Assembly (NCBI GenBank): GCA_027451525.1
Contig: DAIDJF010000053.1
Coordinates: 1 to 41,243 of the forward strand
Length of the DNA: 41,243 nt
DNA from: Ktedonobacterales bacterium
Lineage (GTDB): Bacteria; Chloroflexota; Ktedonobacteria; Ktedonobacterales; Ktedonobacteraceae
Direction of reading: 5' to 3'
Below, one piece after another: positions 23,270 to 31,584 of the stretch (its first letter is position 1; every line of letters begins with the position of its first letter). The position numbers and the translations under genes are program-made. A model generated the notes under the pieces. The model was given only the letters and a program-made list of their open reading frames with translations, did not search any database and was not told the origin of the DNA.

Positions 23270-24302
23270 ATTCTGCTTCCCATACGCGCACCGTGCCGTC
23301 GTCACCACCAGAGGCAATTTGCGTGCTATCGGGAGACCAGTTGACAGCTAGTACCTCGTTATGATGTCCCTGGTAAGTCATAATGGGTTGGTGTTCGAGC
23401 GTTGTGGAGGTCGGAATTGCTGACCAGATTTGCACCGTATTGTTCTTATTGGCGGAGGCGATACGCATGCCATCTGGCGACCATGCGACAAAATTGACCC
23501 AATCCGCGCTCCCTATATAGATAAAAATGCGATATCCGCTAGTGGCATTCCAAATTTGTACCGTTTTGTCCAAACCAACTGAAACGATTTCGCTTCCATC
23601 CGGCGACCATGCCAGCGAACTGATTGAATTAAAATGACCACGGTAGATCAAGAGACGCACGCCTGTCTGCGCATTCCAGATATGGATGGTATGGTCGAGA
23701 CTCCCTGAGGCGATATGCGTGCCATCTGGCGACCACGCGACCGTCGTGATCCAATTGGTGTGCCCTGTGTAGGTAAGCAGGTGGTGGCCTGTGAATGCAT
23801 TCCAGACCTGCACTGTCCCATCATAACTTCCAGAGGCGATGCGCGTGCCATCCGGTGACCACGCTACAGTGCTAACGGGACCATTGTGGCCGCGATAGGT
23901 GAATAGATGCTGACCCGTCTGCGCGTTCCAAACCTGCACGGTATTATCAAAACCGGCAGAAGCAATAAAGTGGCTATTGGGTGACCATGCGACCGTTATG
24001 ACCCAATTGGTGTGCTCCTGGTAGGTGCGCAAGCGTTTCCCCGTGTAAGCGTCACATACTTGTACTGTTTTGTCAAAACTGGCTGAGGCAATATATTTGC
24101 CATTCGGTGACCATGCAACACTACTAACGCTATTCGTATGACCTTTGTAGGTATAGAGCGTTGTACCAAGTGGGAGCAGTCCGTGAGTGGTTACGATTTG
24201 AGACGGTTGCGCTGAGGTGCAGGCGACAAGAAGAAGCAAGAGACTGGGTATACTAAGAAGGCAAGCAATATGGTGAAACAAGAAACGGACGCGCGTATTC
24301 AT
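23268..24302 (-). CDS. WD40-repeat lipoprotein
   Basis: 344 aa. The N-terminal signal has a lipobox (LLLLVAC, Cys about 28), so it is probably anchored on the outer face of the membrane. Seven WD40 repeats follow, each of the form GHTN-x-V-x-x-VAWSPDG-x-x-IASGS-x-D-x-TVQVWNA, enough for one closed seven-bladed propeller. The second and sixth blades are less regular. It is a protein-interaction scaffold with no enzymatic motif. The repeats are very alike, which suggests recent internal duplication or conversion. Confidence 0.88.
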   Translation of the reverse strand: MNTRVRFLFHHIACLLSIPSLLLLLVACTSAQPSQIVTTHGLLPLGTTLYTYKGHTNSVSSVAWSPNGKYIASASFDKTVQVCDAYTGKRLRTYQEHTNWVITVAWSPNSHFIASAGFDNTVQVWNAQTGQHLFTYRGHNGPVSTVAWSPDGTRIASGSYDGTVQVWNAFTGHHLLTYTGHTNWITTVAWSPDGTHIASGSLDHTIHIWNAQTGVRLLIYRGHFNSISSLAWSPDGSEIVSVGLDKTVQIWNATSGYRIFIYIGSADWVNFVAWSPDGMRIASANKNNTVQIWSAIPTSTTLEHQPIMTYQGHHNEVLAVNWSPDSTQIASGGDDGTVRVWEAE

Positions 24303-24458
24303 AAGCTTAACATGTCCTTTCGTGTATGTCTGTATGCTGCCTCAGCACACTTGTTGTTTTTTACATCCCTGTTTTAAAGACTTAGTATCCTGATTTTTAC
24401 GAAATTCGTATAAAATCTGCCGAAAAAGTGAAGATTTCGTTGCTTTCTCGCAAAAGAA

Positions 24459-24488
24459 TTGCTATTTTCTTATCCTATAGGGTACAAT
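24459..24488 (+). promoter_or_regulatory. Possible promoter of the class III aminotransferase gene
   Basis: TTGCTA (24459-24464), an 18-base spacer and TACAAT (24483-24488), about 120 bases before the start codon. A perfect TTGACA at 24514 has no good -10 partner. The rest of the 24303-24611 gap holds nothing I can name. Confidence 0.45.
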
Positions 24489-24611
24489 AGAAGCAGCAAA
24501 GGATGTGTTCAGGTTGACACGTAAGCGAATAGCTGTTGCTATTATAGCATGACGTGTGGAATGTATTCTACGCATGATACACGGTTTGAACAGGATAAGA
24601 AAGGAACATGT

Positions 24612-25985
24612 ATGCTGCGCGAGCCGATTACGATTAGTCGCACGCTGGTTCAAGAGATCATTAAACGGGAGGATGCCGAATTCAGAAAACGCACTCCGCG
24701 TACTCATGAACTGCATGAGCGTGCAAAGGCTTCGCTGCCATTGGGTGTAACCAGTTCGTTTCAGGCGGTTCCCCCCTACCCACTGTTTATCAGTAAGGGA
24801 GAAGGTAGCCATATTTGGGACTACGATGGCAACGAATACGTTGACTTTCATCTAGGTTTTGGCAGTCTGCTCGTTGGGCACTGCCATCCCTTGCTGGTAG
24901 AGGCATTGCGTGAGCAGCTTGGATTAGGTAGTCTCTACTCGCTCCCATGTGCCGATTCTGTATTTATGGCTGAAGAGATGGTGCGCCGCTTTGCTCCCAT
25001 TCAGCAGGTGCGCTTCTCAAACTCAGGCACAGAAGCGACGATGGACGCCTTACGTCTGGCACGTGCCCACACAAAGCGCGATAAAGTGGTCAAGATCGAG
25101 GGTGCGTATCATGGGCATCACGATGTAGTGATGATGAGTACCAAACCATCGAAAGAGGCGGCGGGAGCGGAAGATAGTCCCAACACCGTGCCAGCCTCAC
25201 AGGGTATTCCAGCGGATGTAAAGGGCAACGTGATCATTGCGCCCTATAATGATGCTGAGGCTCTGGATCGCATTTTGAGCGCGCACGAGGGTGAAGTTGC
25301 CGCCGTCATTATGGAAGCGGTGTTGATGAATGTCGGTATCATGCTGCCTAAAGATGGGTATTTGCAACAAATGCGTGAAGTAACGCGCAAGCATGACGTG
25401 TTACTCGTGTTCGATGAGGTCAAAACGGGCGTTACGGTTGCTCCTGGTGGAATCACGGAACTCTATCCAGTCGAGCCAGACCTGATCTGTCTCGCCAAGT
25501 CTATTGGTGGTGGTATGCCAATTGGCGCGTTTGGTGGACGCCAGGATATCATGGACCATATCAGCACAGGCGAAGTGCTGCATCTGGGCACCTTTAATGG
25601 TAATCCTATGTCTATGCGCGCCGGTCTGGTAACATTAACGCAAGTGTTAACGCCAGAGGCTCATGCTACTGCCAATAATCTCTCGAAGCAACTGGCAGAT
25701 GGTTATCTGGGTGTGATTGAAGAATTCGATATGCCCATGCACATCTCGCAAATTGGCGCGAAAGGCTGTGCCATGTTCCGTCATGCGCGCGCCTACAACT
25801 ATCGTGCCTGGTGGGATATTGACATGGAAGTCTCTTATGCCTACTGGCTCTTCCTGGCCAATCGTGGTATTCTCTTCCCGCCGGGGCTGGATGACCAATG
25901 GACAATCTCTGTCCAGCACACGCAGAACGATGTTGACCATCATCTGCATGTCTTCCAGCAGTTTGTCACTGAGTTGAGCCGCTAA
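24612..25985 (+). CDS. Class III PLP aminotransferase (glutamate-1-semialdehyde-aminomutase-like)
   Basis: 457 aa, fold-type I. The segments YVDFHLGFGSLLVGHCHP, FSNSGTEATMDALRLAR, GAYHGHHD, VFDEVKTGV and CLAKSIGGGMPIGAFGG with PLP lysine Lys296 are all present. The Gly-Thr-Glu-Ala block and overall layout match GSAM-like members. It differs from typical HemL in the DEVKTG line, an N-terminal extension of about 40 residues and a C-terminal DNDVDHHL-type tail, and no haem gene is near. ATG 24612 follows AAAGGAAC. It is probably a GSAM relative acting on another amino or keto acid; HemL activity is not excluded. Confidence 0.85.
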   Translation: MLREPITISRTLVQEIIKREDAEFRKRTPRTHELHERAKASLPLGVTSSFQAVPPYPLFISKGEGSHIWDYDGNEYVDFHLGFGSLLVGHCHPLLVEALREQLGLGSLYSLPCADSVFMAEEMVRRFAPIQQVRFSNSGTEATMDALRLARAHTKRDKVVKIEGAYHGHHDVVMMSTKPSKEAAGAEDSPNTVPASQGIPADVKGNVIIAPYNDAEALDRILSAHEGEVAAVIMEAVLMNVGIMLPKDGYLQQMREVTRKHDVLLVFDEVKTGVTVAPGGITELYPVEPDLICLAKSIGGGMPIGAFGGRQDIMDHISTGEVLHLGTFNGNPMSMRAGLVTLTQVLTPEAHATANNLSKQLADGYLGVIEEFDMPMHISQIGAKGCAMFRHARAYNYRAWWDIDMEVSYAYWLFLANRGILFPPGLDDQWTISVQHTQNDVDHHLHVFQQFVTELSR

Positions 25986-26011
25986 ACGATCTGTTATTGC
26001 ATAATCAGCAG

Positions 26012-26054
26012 CGGAGCGTTATGGCCCCCAGGGGCTATAACGCTCCGTTTTTTT
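26012..26054 (+). terminator. Strong rho-independent terminator after the aminotransferase gene
   Basis: A 17-bp stem (26012-26028 with 26031-26047, one G-U pair) with a minimal loop is followed by seven T residues. It ends the aminotransferase transcript and isolates the structured RNA unit that follows. Confidence 0.92.
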
Positions 26055-26067
26055 CTTTTCATACCTA

Positions 26068-26096
26068 TTGACTACCTGCTTTTTTCATGGTAATAT
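26068..26096 (+). promoter_or_regulatory. Strong sigma70-like promoter with no protein gene downstream
   Basis: TTGACT (26068-26073), a 17-base spacer and TAATAT (26091-26096). It is among the best promoters in the window. Transcription would start near 26103 and run through a non-coding stretch into the hairpins at 26251-26391. Confidence 0.7.
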
Positions 26097-26163
26097 TTCC
26101 CAAAAGAGCAGTATATGACTCTTTTAAGTCAGCCTCTTCGATAGAGATGAACTGGCTTCCCTG

Positions 26164-26250
26164 GCGGGTTGATGGCAGACAAGCGGTTTTTTTTAACATG
26201 CATGTCTTCCAAGCAGGCCGACGCGGGTTCGAGTCCCGTCTCCCGCACCG
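26164..26250 (+). pseudogene. tRNA-Gly(UCC)-like sequence, degenerate in its 5' half
   Basis: The 3' half is convincing: anticodon loop CTTCCAA with UCC, a variable loop CCGAC, T arm GCGGG-TTCGAGT-CCCGT, then CTCCCGC, A and CCG in place of CCA. The 5' half is broken. GCGGG (26164-26168) pairs with only five acceptor bases, the D loop is recognisable as GATGGCAGA, and about 16 extra bases including T8 sit before the anticodon stem. Total length to the discriminator is 84 bases. It does not fold as a normal cloverleaf. It could be a dead tRNA-Gly, an attachment-site copy of a tRNA 3' end, or part of the surrounding structured RNA. Confidence 0.5.
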
Positions 26251-26350
26251 ACAACGTTCTCTTGATGGTAGATCAACCGAATGAAGCCTGGAAATGAGCA
26301 GGCATCGAGCGACCAGCAAGAGGGCGTTGTTTTTATGTCCAAAAATAGGA

Positions 26351-26388
26351 AAGAGCCTATCGCTGAACACATTTGGCGATAGGCTCTT
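26351..26388. terminator. Bidirectional terminator hairpin
   Basis: A perfect 13-bp stem (AAGAGCCTATCGC at 26351-26363 with its complement at 26376-26388) has a 12-base loop. T-rich sequence lies on both sides (CGTTTATTG on the plus strand, TTTCCTATTTTT on the minus strand). It would end the structured RNA unit and the leftward thioredoxin operon, whose stop is at 26398. Confidence 0.85.
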
Positions 26389-26397
26389 CGTTTATTG

Positions 26398-26868
26398 TTA
26401 TGCCGAGAGAGATGTCGCGGTTTTTGTCAGCACGTCATCAATCTGTTGGAGCAGGCGTTGCGTATTGGCAAAGCCGTAATTGACAGCCTGAGCCTGTCCT
26501 GTAGCATCTAAAATTACTGTGCTAGGGACAGTCAAGATATGATAAGCCTGCACAAGTGTTGTATCCGTTGTTGCATCAACCTCTACCACTTCGACAGCCT
26601 CTCCTCGTGCGCTCAACACTCGTTGTAGCGCGGGAGCTTGCAATTGGTGGCACTGGCGACAATCCTCGCTACTAAAAGCCAGAATGCGCACGGGCGATAC
26701 CATTTGTTCGGCTGCTTGATCGCTGGCAGTTGTCTGTGTCGCAAGTGGTGCGGCTACCAATGCGCGCTGGCGTTGTTTTTCAACAAAATTTTTTCCAATC
26801 CGTACAAGTAGCCACGCCAGAATGCCGACCAGCAGCACAATTCCCAGGCGCAATAGTGTTTCTTGCAT
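26398..26868 (-). CDS. Membrane-anchored thioredoxin-like protein
   Basis: 156 aa. One N-terminal membrane span (about 6-24: LRLGIVLLVGILAWLLV) is followed by a thioredoxin fold with active site Cys70-Arg-Gln-Cys73 and the cis-proline segment ILTVPST. The CRQC centre is unlike the CGPC of housekeeping thioredoxin and suggests a specialised reductase or oxidase at the outer membrane face. It begins six bases after the DUF4395 stop, whose end encodes its GAGGAG ribosome site, so the two are co-translated. Confidence 0.88.
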   Translation of the reverse strand: MQETLLRLGIVLLVGILAWLLVRIGKNFVEKQRQRALVAAPLATQTTASDQAAEQMVSPVRILAFSSEDCRQCHQLQAPALQRVLSARGEAVEVVEVDATTDTTLVQAYHILTVPSTVILDATGQAQAVNYGFANTQRLLQQIDDVLTKTATSLSA

Positions 26869-26874
26869 AGTGAT

Positions 26875-27363
26875 TCACACTCCTCGCCAGCGAAAACTAC
26901 CTGTGTAGCGCACTCGCGGCGTAATCCCCAGGCGACCCAGGTGATAATAGACAAAGCAACCCGCGCAGAAGCCGACCGTCAAGTTAATGGCTGCTAGTAC
27001 AAAGACGATTAGATCAAGTGTCCAGCCCACTACTTGAGCATGGGTAAGGAACAAAACCAGCGTGGCGGCCACGAGAAATACCGCGCCAACGCCTTGCGCA
27101 AAACGGTGGGGAGCGGGATCATCTTCGACGACACGTGGCTTGAGCAGGCCAAGTGGTGTCACAAAGCCTTTATATAGCAGGCGATAGGGACTGCTGGCCG
27201 GAGCAAGCGCACTCCATACCATGATGATTGCGGCAATCAGGACAATGACGGGCTGATTGAAGATAAAGGCCAGTGCGGTCAAGAGCACCGTGCTGCCCTG
27301 TGAAAATTTGCCGAGATGTGTGTCTACACGCAACATGCTGGGCGTAGAGTTTGTGACTTCCAT
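26875..27363 (-). CDS. DUF4395 membrane protein
   Basis: 162 aa with four membrane segments (about 26-55 as a close pair, 90-112, 115-135). The signature NLTVGFCAGCFVYYHLGRLG near the C-terminus, with the CAGC cysteine pair at the membrane surface, is typical of DUF4395. Members regularly lie beside thioredoxin-like genes, as here, and the cysteine pair probably passes electrons to or from CRQC of the partner. Electron transfer is inference. ATG 27363 follows GGAG. Confidence 0.85.
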   Translation of the reverse strand: MEVTNSTPSMLRVDTHLGKFSQGSTVLLTALAFIFNQPVIVLIAAIIMVWSALAPASSPYRLLYKGFVTPLGLLKPRVVEDDPAPHRFAQGVGAVFLVAATLVLFLTHAQVVGWTLDLIVFVLAAINLTVGFCAGCFVYYHLGRLGITPRVRYTGSFRWRGV

Positions 27364-27655
27364 TGGGTCAAACTCCTACAAGTAGGTAGAGCGACTATGA
27401 TAGAGCTGTCATGAAAACGGCTTACAAGTAAACTTTGTTGATAAACTAAGTAAACAACGGGAAACAAACAATGTCAAGAGAGAGCGATGAGCAAGGTGAC
27501 TTGACAGATGGATGCTTCAGGCATGCTTAATAGGAATAACATATTTAGAACGTCAGCAATTCCTTAAAACTGAGTTGTTCGCAGTTAGTAGCGAGGGCTA
27601 TAAACTGAGTAATAACGCGATGTTGCGAAAATGGTTTGAATGAAAGGAATAGTCT

Positions 27656-29896
27656 ATGCAGTCACGTATACGGGAACTGGTCAGTCAGATGACACTGGAG
27701 GAGAAGGTATCTCTGACGATAGGACAGGATTTCTGGCACACAAATAGCGTCGAGCGTCTCGGCGTTCCCTCAATTACGGTCCACGATGGTCCAAGTGGCT
27801 TGCGCAAGCCGCTACCAGGGGATGAGATGGGTATTGCCGCCGTTCCTGCGACCTGTTTTCCTTCCGCATCGGCCCTGGCCTCATCCTGGGATGTATCTCT
27901 GGCGGAAGCTGTAGGACAGGCTATTGCCGACGAATGTCAGGCCATGGACGTACAGGTAGTGCTTGGACCGGGCGTAAATATCAAGCGAACGCCTTTAGGT
28001 GGGCGCAGTTTTGAATATTATTCCGAAGACCCTGTACTGGCAGGCGAGATGGGGAGTGCGTTTGTGCAGGGTGTGCAGAGTCGCGGCGTGGGAACCTCGC
28101 TCAAACATTATGCCTGTAATAACCAAGAGTTTGAGCGCATGACGATCAGTGCCGAGATCGATGTCCGCACCTTGCGCGAAATCTATCTGCCAGCTTTCGA
28201 GCGTGTCGTGAAGAAAGCGCGTCCCTGGACGATCATGGGTGCGTACAACAAAGTAAATGGCACGTATGCCTGCGAGAATCCGCATCTGCTACGGACGATT
28301 TTAAAAAACGAGTGGGGCTACGAAGGGGTTTTGGTCTCGGATTGGGGGGCGGTAAATAATAAAGGCAAGTCTCTCGCGGCTGGGCTGGATCTGGAAATGC
28401 CAGGGCGACCGGGCAATCATACGGAAGAAATTGTCCAACTGGTGAGAAGCGGTCAACTGGCTGAAGCGGCGATTGACGAGGCGGCGGCGCGTATGCTGGA
28501 ACTGGTTTTCCAGGCAGTAGAACAGCGCAAGACGAATGTAACCTTTGATCCACAAGCTCACCATGCGCTGGCACGTAAAGCGGCTGCTGAATCGATGGTA
28601 CTGCTGAAAAACGAGCATGAAATGCTTCCACTCACCGAAGCTGCTCTGAGTTCGGTTGCGATTATCGGACGCTTCGCGCAAGAGCCACGCTACCAGGGTG
28701 GTGGTAGCGCGCACGTCACCGCCACGCAGGTTGATACTTCCTATGCTGAGTTTCAGCGTGTGCTTGCTGGTAAAGGACAGATCGCTTATGCTGAGGGCTA
28801 TGCCGAAGATGGGCAGATGAGCGAAGAGATGCTGCAAGAGGCTGTTGCGGCTGCGCGAGCTGCGAAAACAGCTATCGTATTTGTGGGACTGCTTGACAAA
28901 GAGGAGACCGAGGGCAACGATCGCAATACTATCGACATGTCTGCTACGCATAATCGCCTGGTGACTGAGATTTGTCGTGTGCAGCCCAACACGGTTGTCG
29001 TGCTCTGTAATGGCTCCGCGATTGCCATGCCCTGGATAGATGCTCCTGCCGCCGTACTGGAAGCTGGTTTGGGTGGACAGGCTGTTGGCAGCGCGATTGT
29101 CGATGTGTTGCTCGGCAAGGTCAATCCCTCTGGCAAACTGGCTGAGACCTTCCCGATGCGCCTGGAAGACACGCCCGCCTATCTGAACTATCCTGGTGAA
29201 GAGGGCCACGTTCGTTATGGTGAAGGACTCTTTGTTGGTTACAGGTATTACGATAAGAAGAAGATCGCGCCAATGTTCCCCTTTGGCTATGGCCTGTCAT
29301 ATACCACCTTCGAGTACACGGGTCTGAGTGTCAGCAAAGCGGAGATTACGGACAGCGAGACGCTTGCAGTGACAGTGACAGTGCGCAACAGTGGGACACG
29401 GGCAGGGAAAGAGGTTGTGCAACTTTATGTGCGTGATGTGGAGTCGCGTCTGGTACGGCCTGTCAAGGAACTGAAAGCATTTGCCAAGGTGGAGCTTGCA
29501 CCGGGCGAGGAAAAAGCCGTGCAGATGACGCTGGAGCCACGCGATTTTGCCTATTATGACGGCGAGCAGCAGCGTTGGTATATCGAGTCTGGTACATTTG
29601 AAGTGCTTGTTGGCAGCTCAAGCGCATATATTGAACTGCAAACGACAGTGACGATGCATTCCGCGTCGGATATTCCACACTTCCAAAAAATGCAATCCAT
29701 CGCCCATTTCTTGCGTCATCCTAAAGCGCGTGCGGTGATAGTCGAGCAGTTTAAGGGCACCCCGTTAGAAATGTTCCTGCATCACGAGTTTCTTGTCTCT
29801 ATCCCTTTGATCAAACTCAGCTCGTTTGGTGCTGTCTCTGAGGAAACCATCAATGGGATTGTAGAGAAGGTCAATCACGCCGTACGGGCGCGCTAG
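27656..29896 (+). CDS. GH3 beta-glucosidase-type glycoside hydrolase
   Basis: 746 aa, cytoplasmic (no signal). GH3 N-terminal barrel (about 10-280: TLEEKVSLTIG, HDGPSGLR, GRSFEYYSEDPVLAG, KHYACNNQEFER) with nucleophile Asp229 in SDWGA; then the alpha/beta sandwich (about 310-520: ESMVLLKNE, GGGSAHVT) and a fibronectin-III-like domain (about 560-645: VRNSGTRAGKEVVQLYV). About 75 residues after it (FQKMQSIAHFLRHPKARAV) are an extra helical tail seen in some GH3 proteins. It would hydrolyse beta-linked gluco- or xylo-oligosaccharides. GAAAGGAAT sets the start. The 27364-27655 gap upstream shows no clear promoter. Confidence 0.92.
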   Translation: MQSRIRELVSQMTLEEKVSLTIGQDFWHTNSVERLGVPSITVHDGPSGLRKPLPGDEMGIAAVPATCFPSASALASSWDVSLAEAVGQAIADECQAMDVQVVLGPGVNIKRTPLGGRSFEYYSEDPVLAGEMGSAFVQGVQSRGVGTSLKHYACNNQEFERMTISAEIDVRTLREIYLPAFERVVKKARPWTIMGAYNKVNGTYACENPHLLRTILKNEWGYEGVLVSDWGAVNNKGKSLAAGLDLEMPGRPGNHTEEIVQLVRSGQLAEAAIDEAAARMLELVFQAVEQRKTNVTFDPQAHHALARKAAAESMVLLKNEHEMLPLTEAALSSVAIIGRFAQEPRYQGGGSAHVTATQVDTSYAEFQRVLAGKGQIAYAEGYAEDGQMSEEMLQEAVAAARAAKTAIVFVGLLDKEETEGNDRNTIDMSATHNRLVTEICRVQPNTVVVLCNGSAIAMPWIDAPAAVLEAGLGGQAVGSAIVDVLLGKVNPSGKLAETFPMRLEDTPAYLNYPGEEGHVRYGEGLFVGYRYYDKKKIAPMFPFGYGLSYTTFEYTGLSVSKAEITDSETLAVTVTVRNSGTRAGKEVVQLYVRDVESRLVRPVKELKAFAKVELAPGEEKAVQMTLEPRDFAYYDGEQQRWYIESGTFEVLVGSSSAYIELQTTVTMHSASDIPHFQKMQSIAHFLRHPKARAVIVEQFKGTPLEMFLHHEFLVSIPLIKLSSFGAVSEETINGIVEKVNHAVRAR

Positions 29897-29929
29897 CTAG
29901 CAACCTTTCAATGGCGAAGGAATATCAGA

Positions 29930-31297
29930 ATGAGTATTACCCATTCCAACGATAAGCAGATGCAGGAAACGCTTCTGTCGCTTGCTCCATCTGCACAATC
30001 AATGCCTACATCGGCGACGCTTGCGATCAACGAGGCGGTAGCACAACGTCGTGCTACTGGGCGCGAGACGCTGCATCTCGGTTTTGGTGAGGCTTCTTTT
30101 CCCTTGCATCCATCGCTAAAAAATGCTCTAAGCGAAGCTGCGCGATCGACAGGTTATGCTCCGGTGCAGGGCTTGCCCGCTTTGCGTCAGGCAATCGCCG
30201 CGTACCTGACGCGCGAACGGGGGCTATCTTGTTCTCAAGAACAGGTGATTGTGGCTCCTGGGAGTAAGCCGCTGCTGTATGGACTGTTGCAGGTGCTGGA
30301 CGGCGATGTTTTGCTGCCTGTGCCTTCGTGGGTCAGCTATGGGCCGCAGGCGCGTCTGGCTGGGCGGCGCGTCATTGACGTCCAGACAGAGCCGACTGAC
30401 CATCACCGCTTAACACCCGCTGCGTTGACGCGCGCGGTAGAGCAGGCGCGGAGCGATGGTGCGCGTCCGCGTATCCTGATCGTCAACACGCCGAGCAATC
30501 CAACGGGTAGCATGTTTGAACGCGCTGATGTAGAGGCTTTAGCACATTGGGCGCGTGCCAATGGTATCGTGTTGATTAGCGATGAGATTTATGCCGAGTT
30601 GGCGCATGGCTGGCGTGAGCATGTCTCGCCTGCACACTATTATCCAGAGGGCTGTATCATCACGGGTGGTCTCTCAAAAGCTTTCGCGGCAGGTGGATGG
30701 CGGCTTGGCTATGCCATCTTGCCAGCTACTTCGGCGGGAACGCAGGTGATGAACGCTGTGCGCGGACTAGCAAGCGAGATCTGGTCATCAGCCTCTACGC
30801 CAGTGCAACAGGCCGCGCTTGTCGCCTTTAGTGCTGATGCCTCAATCAAACGCTATGTACAGAACTCTACCCTGTTGTATCGCTACGTGACCAATCAGTT
30901 GTACGAGACGCTGACCCAGTTGGGCGTGCTTTGTGCGCGTCCAGCGGGAGCCTTCTATCTCTATCCTGACTTTGCACCCTGGCGGGACGCGCTCAAGAAA
31001 ATTGGCGTGGAGACGAGTCTGGATTTAGCCCATTATCTGCTCGATACATGGGATATCGCAACGCTGCCAGCGTCGGTATTTGGCGAGCATCCATCGGCTC
31101 TGCGTTTACGCCTCGCGACCAGCATGTTGTGTTTGCCCGATGCATATACGACGATAGCACAGAGTGAGGCAACCCTCTGGCAGTTGCTCGCTCATGCTGA
31201 GACGCTTGTGGCAGACAAGGAGAGCGAGCAACTCTCATTGCCGCTGCTTGCGCGTGTGCAGACACGCTGGCTGGAGGTGATACAGGCCCTGCGTTAA
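29930..31297 (+). CDS. Class I/II PLP aminotransferase
   Basis: 455 aa, fold-type I, subgroup of aspartate-aminotransferase-like enzymes. The segments YAPVQGLPALRQAIA, VNTPSNPTGSMF, SDEIYAEL and LSKAFAAGGWRLGY with PLP Lys250 are all present, and the C-terminal substrate arginine region is LRLRLATSML. The amino-acid substrate cannot be read from sequence. It follows the GH3 gene by 33 bases and shares its direction, but a functional tie to sugar hydrolysis is not obvious. AAGGAATATC precedes the start. Confidence 0.88.
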   Translation: MSITHSNDKQMQETLLSLAPSAQSMPTSATLAINEAVAQRRATGRETLHLGFGEASFPLHPSLKNALSEAARSTGYAPVQGLPALRQAIAAYLTRERGLSCSQEQVIVAPGSKPLLYGLLQVLDGDVLLPVPSWVSYGPQARLAGRRVIDVQTEPTDHHRLTPAALTRAVEQARSDGARPRILIVNTPSNPTGSMFERADVEALAHWARANGIVLISDEIYAELAHGWREHVSPAHYYPEGCIITGGLSKAFAAGGWRLGYAILPATSAGTQVMNAVRGLASEIWSSASTPVQQAALVAFSADASIKRYVQNSTLLYRYVTNQLYETLTQLGVLCARPAGAFYLYPDFAPWRDALKKIGVETSLDLAHYLLDTWDIATLPASVFGEHPSALRLRLATSMLCLPDAYTTIAQSEATLWQLLAHAETLVADKESEQLSLPLLARVQTRWLEVIQALR

Positions 31298-31299
31298 TC

Positions 31300-31430
31300 A
31301 ACGATGTATGTGAAACTGCAAGCTGATAAACGATAAATGGTGCCGCGATATTGATAATTATGTTGGGAACTTGCTGACGAAGTATTGTAAGCGCGTCGGG
31401 TTGCTGTCGGTGAAGTGGTGTCGTAGCCAT
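31300..31430 (-). pseudogene. N-terminal fragment of a VC0807-like membrane protein
   Basis: A minus-strand frame begins at ATG 31430 with an ideal GAGGAG ribosome site. It reads MATTPLHRQQPDALTILRQQ, then VPNIIINIAAPFIVYQL, which resembles the first membrane helix of VC0807-family proteins (P-N-x-x-I-N-x-x-x-P-F-x-V-Y-x-L). After about 45 residues the frame runs into the antisense of the aminotransferase 3' end and loses all membrane character. The gene is evidently cut by a rearrangement near 31300. Translation signals are still intact. Confidence 0.5.
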
Positions 31431-31539
31431 TGCGATATCTCCTCTTGTTATGTGTGTTTTATTCGTGACTCTGTGTGACTTCGTTCTGTTATGAGTATAG
31501 GCGAAGAGTCGCGTGGAGACACGACAAGGTTGGGGATTT

Positions 31540-31575
31540 TGCTCTCCCTCTTTTGGGGGAGCCTTTGGTTTTTAT
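31540..31575 (+). terminator. Probable terminator downstream of the aminotransferase gene
   Basis: GCTCTCCC and GGGGGAGC form an imperfect stem around a TCTTTT loop, followed by CTTTGGTTTTT. It lies between convergent genes, just before the stop of the phosphotransferase gene. Confidence 0.45.
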
Positions 31576-31584
31576 GCAAGAGAG

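Larger units (their letters stand above)
26103..26391 (+). ncRNA. Candidate structured non-coding RNA, about 290 nt
   Basis: Between the promoter at 26068 and the terminator at 26351 there is no credible protein frame. The stretch is rich in helices: AAAAGAG with CTCTTTT near 26102-26124, a tRNA-like 3' half (26197-26250), a 14-bp stem ACAACGTTCTCTTG (26251-26264) with its partner at 26317-26330 that includes two G-U pairs and is followed by TTTT, and an inner GCCTG/CAGGC hairpin (26286-26303). The G-U pairs and nested helices suggest a selected RNA rather than DNA noise. No known RNA family was recognised. The existence of a transcript is inferred. Confidence 0.5.

Noticed and set aside
23268..24302. 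Tandem DNA repeat or CRISPR-like array
   Set aside because: The roughly 126-base periodicity is simply the seven WD40 repeats of the encoded protein.
26164..26250. Functional class II tRNA (Leu/Ser type) reading
   Set aside because: The GGCGGGTTGATGGCAGAC stretch resembles a Leu-type D arm, but no 7-bp acceptor partner for CTCCCGC exists upstream and no anticodon stem forms around the T8 run. A degenerate tRNA-Gly is the better reading.
28301..29209. 302-aa minus-strand open frame
   Set aside because: Antisense to the GH3 coding region, which has clear catalytic motifs; composition is that of a shadow frame.
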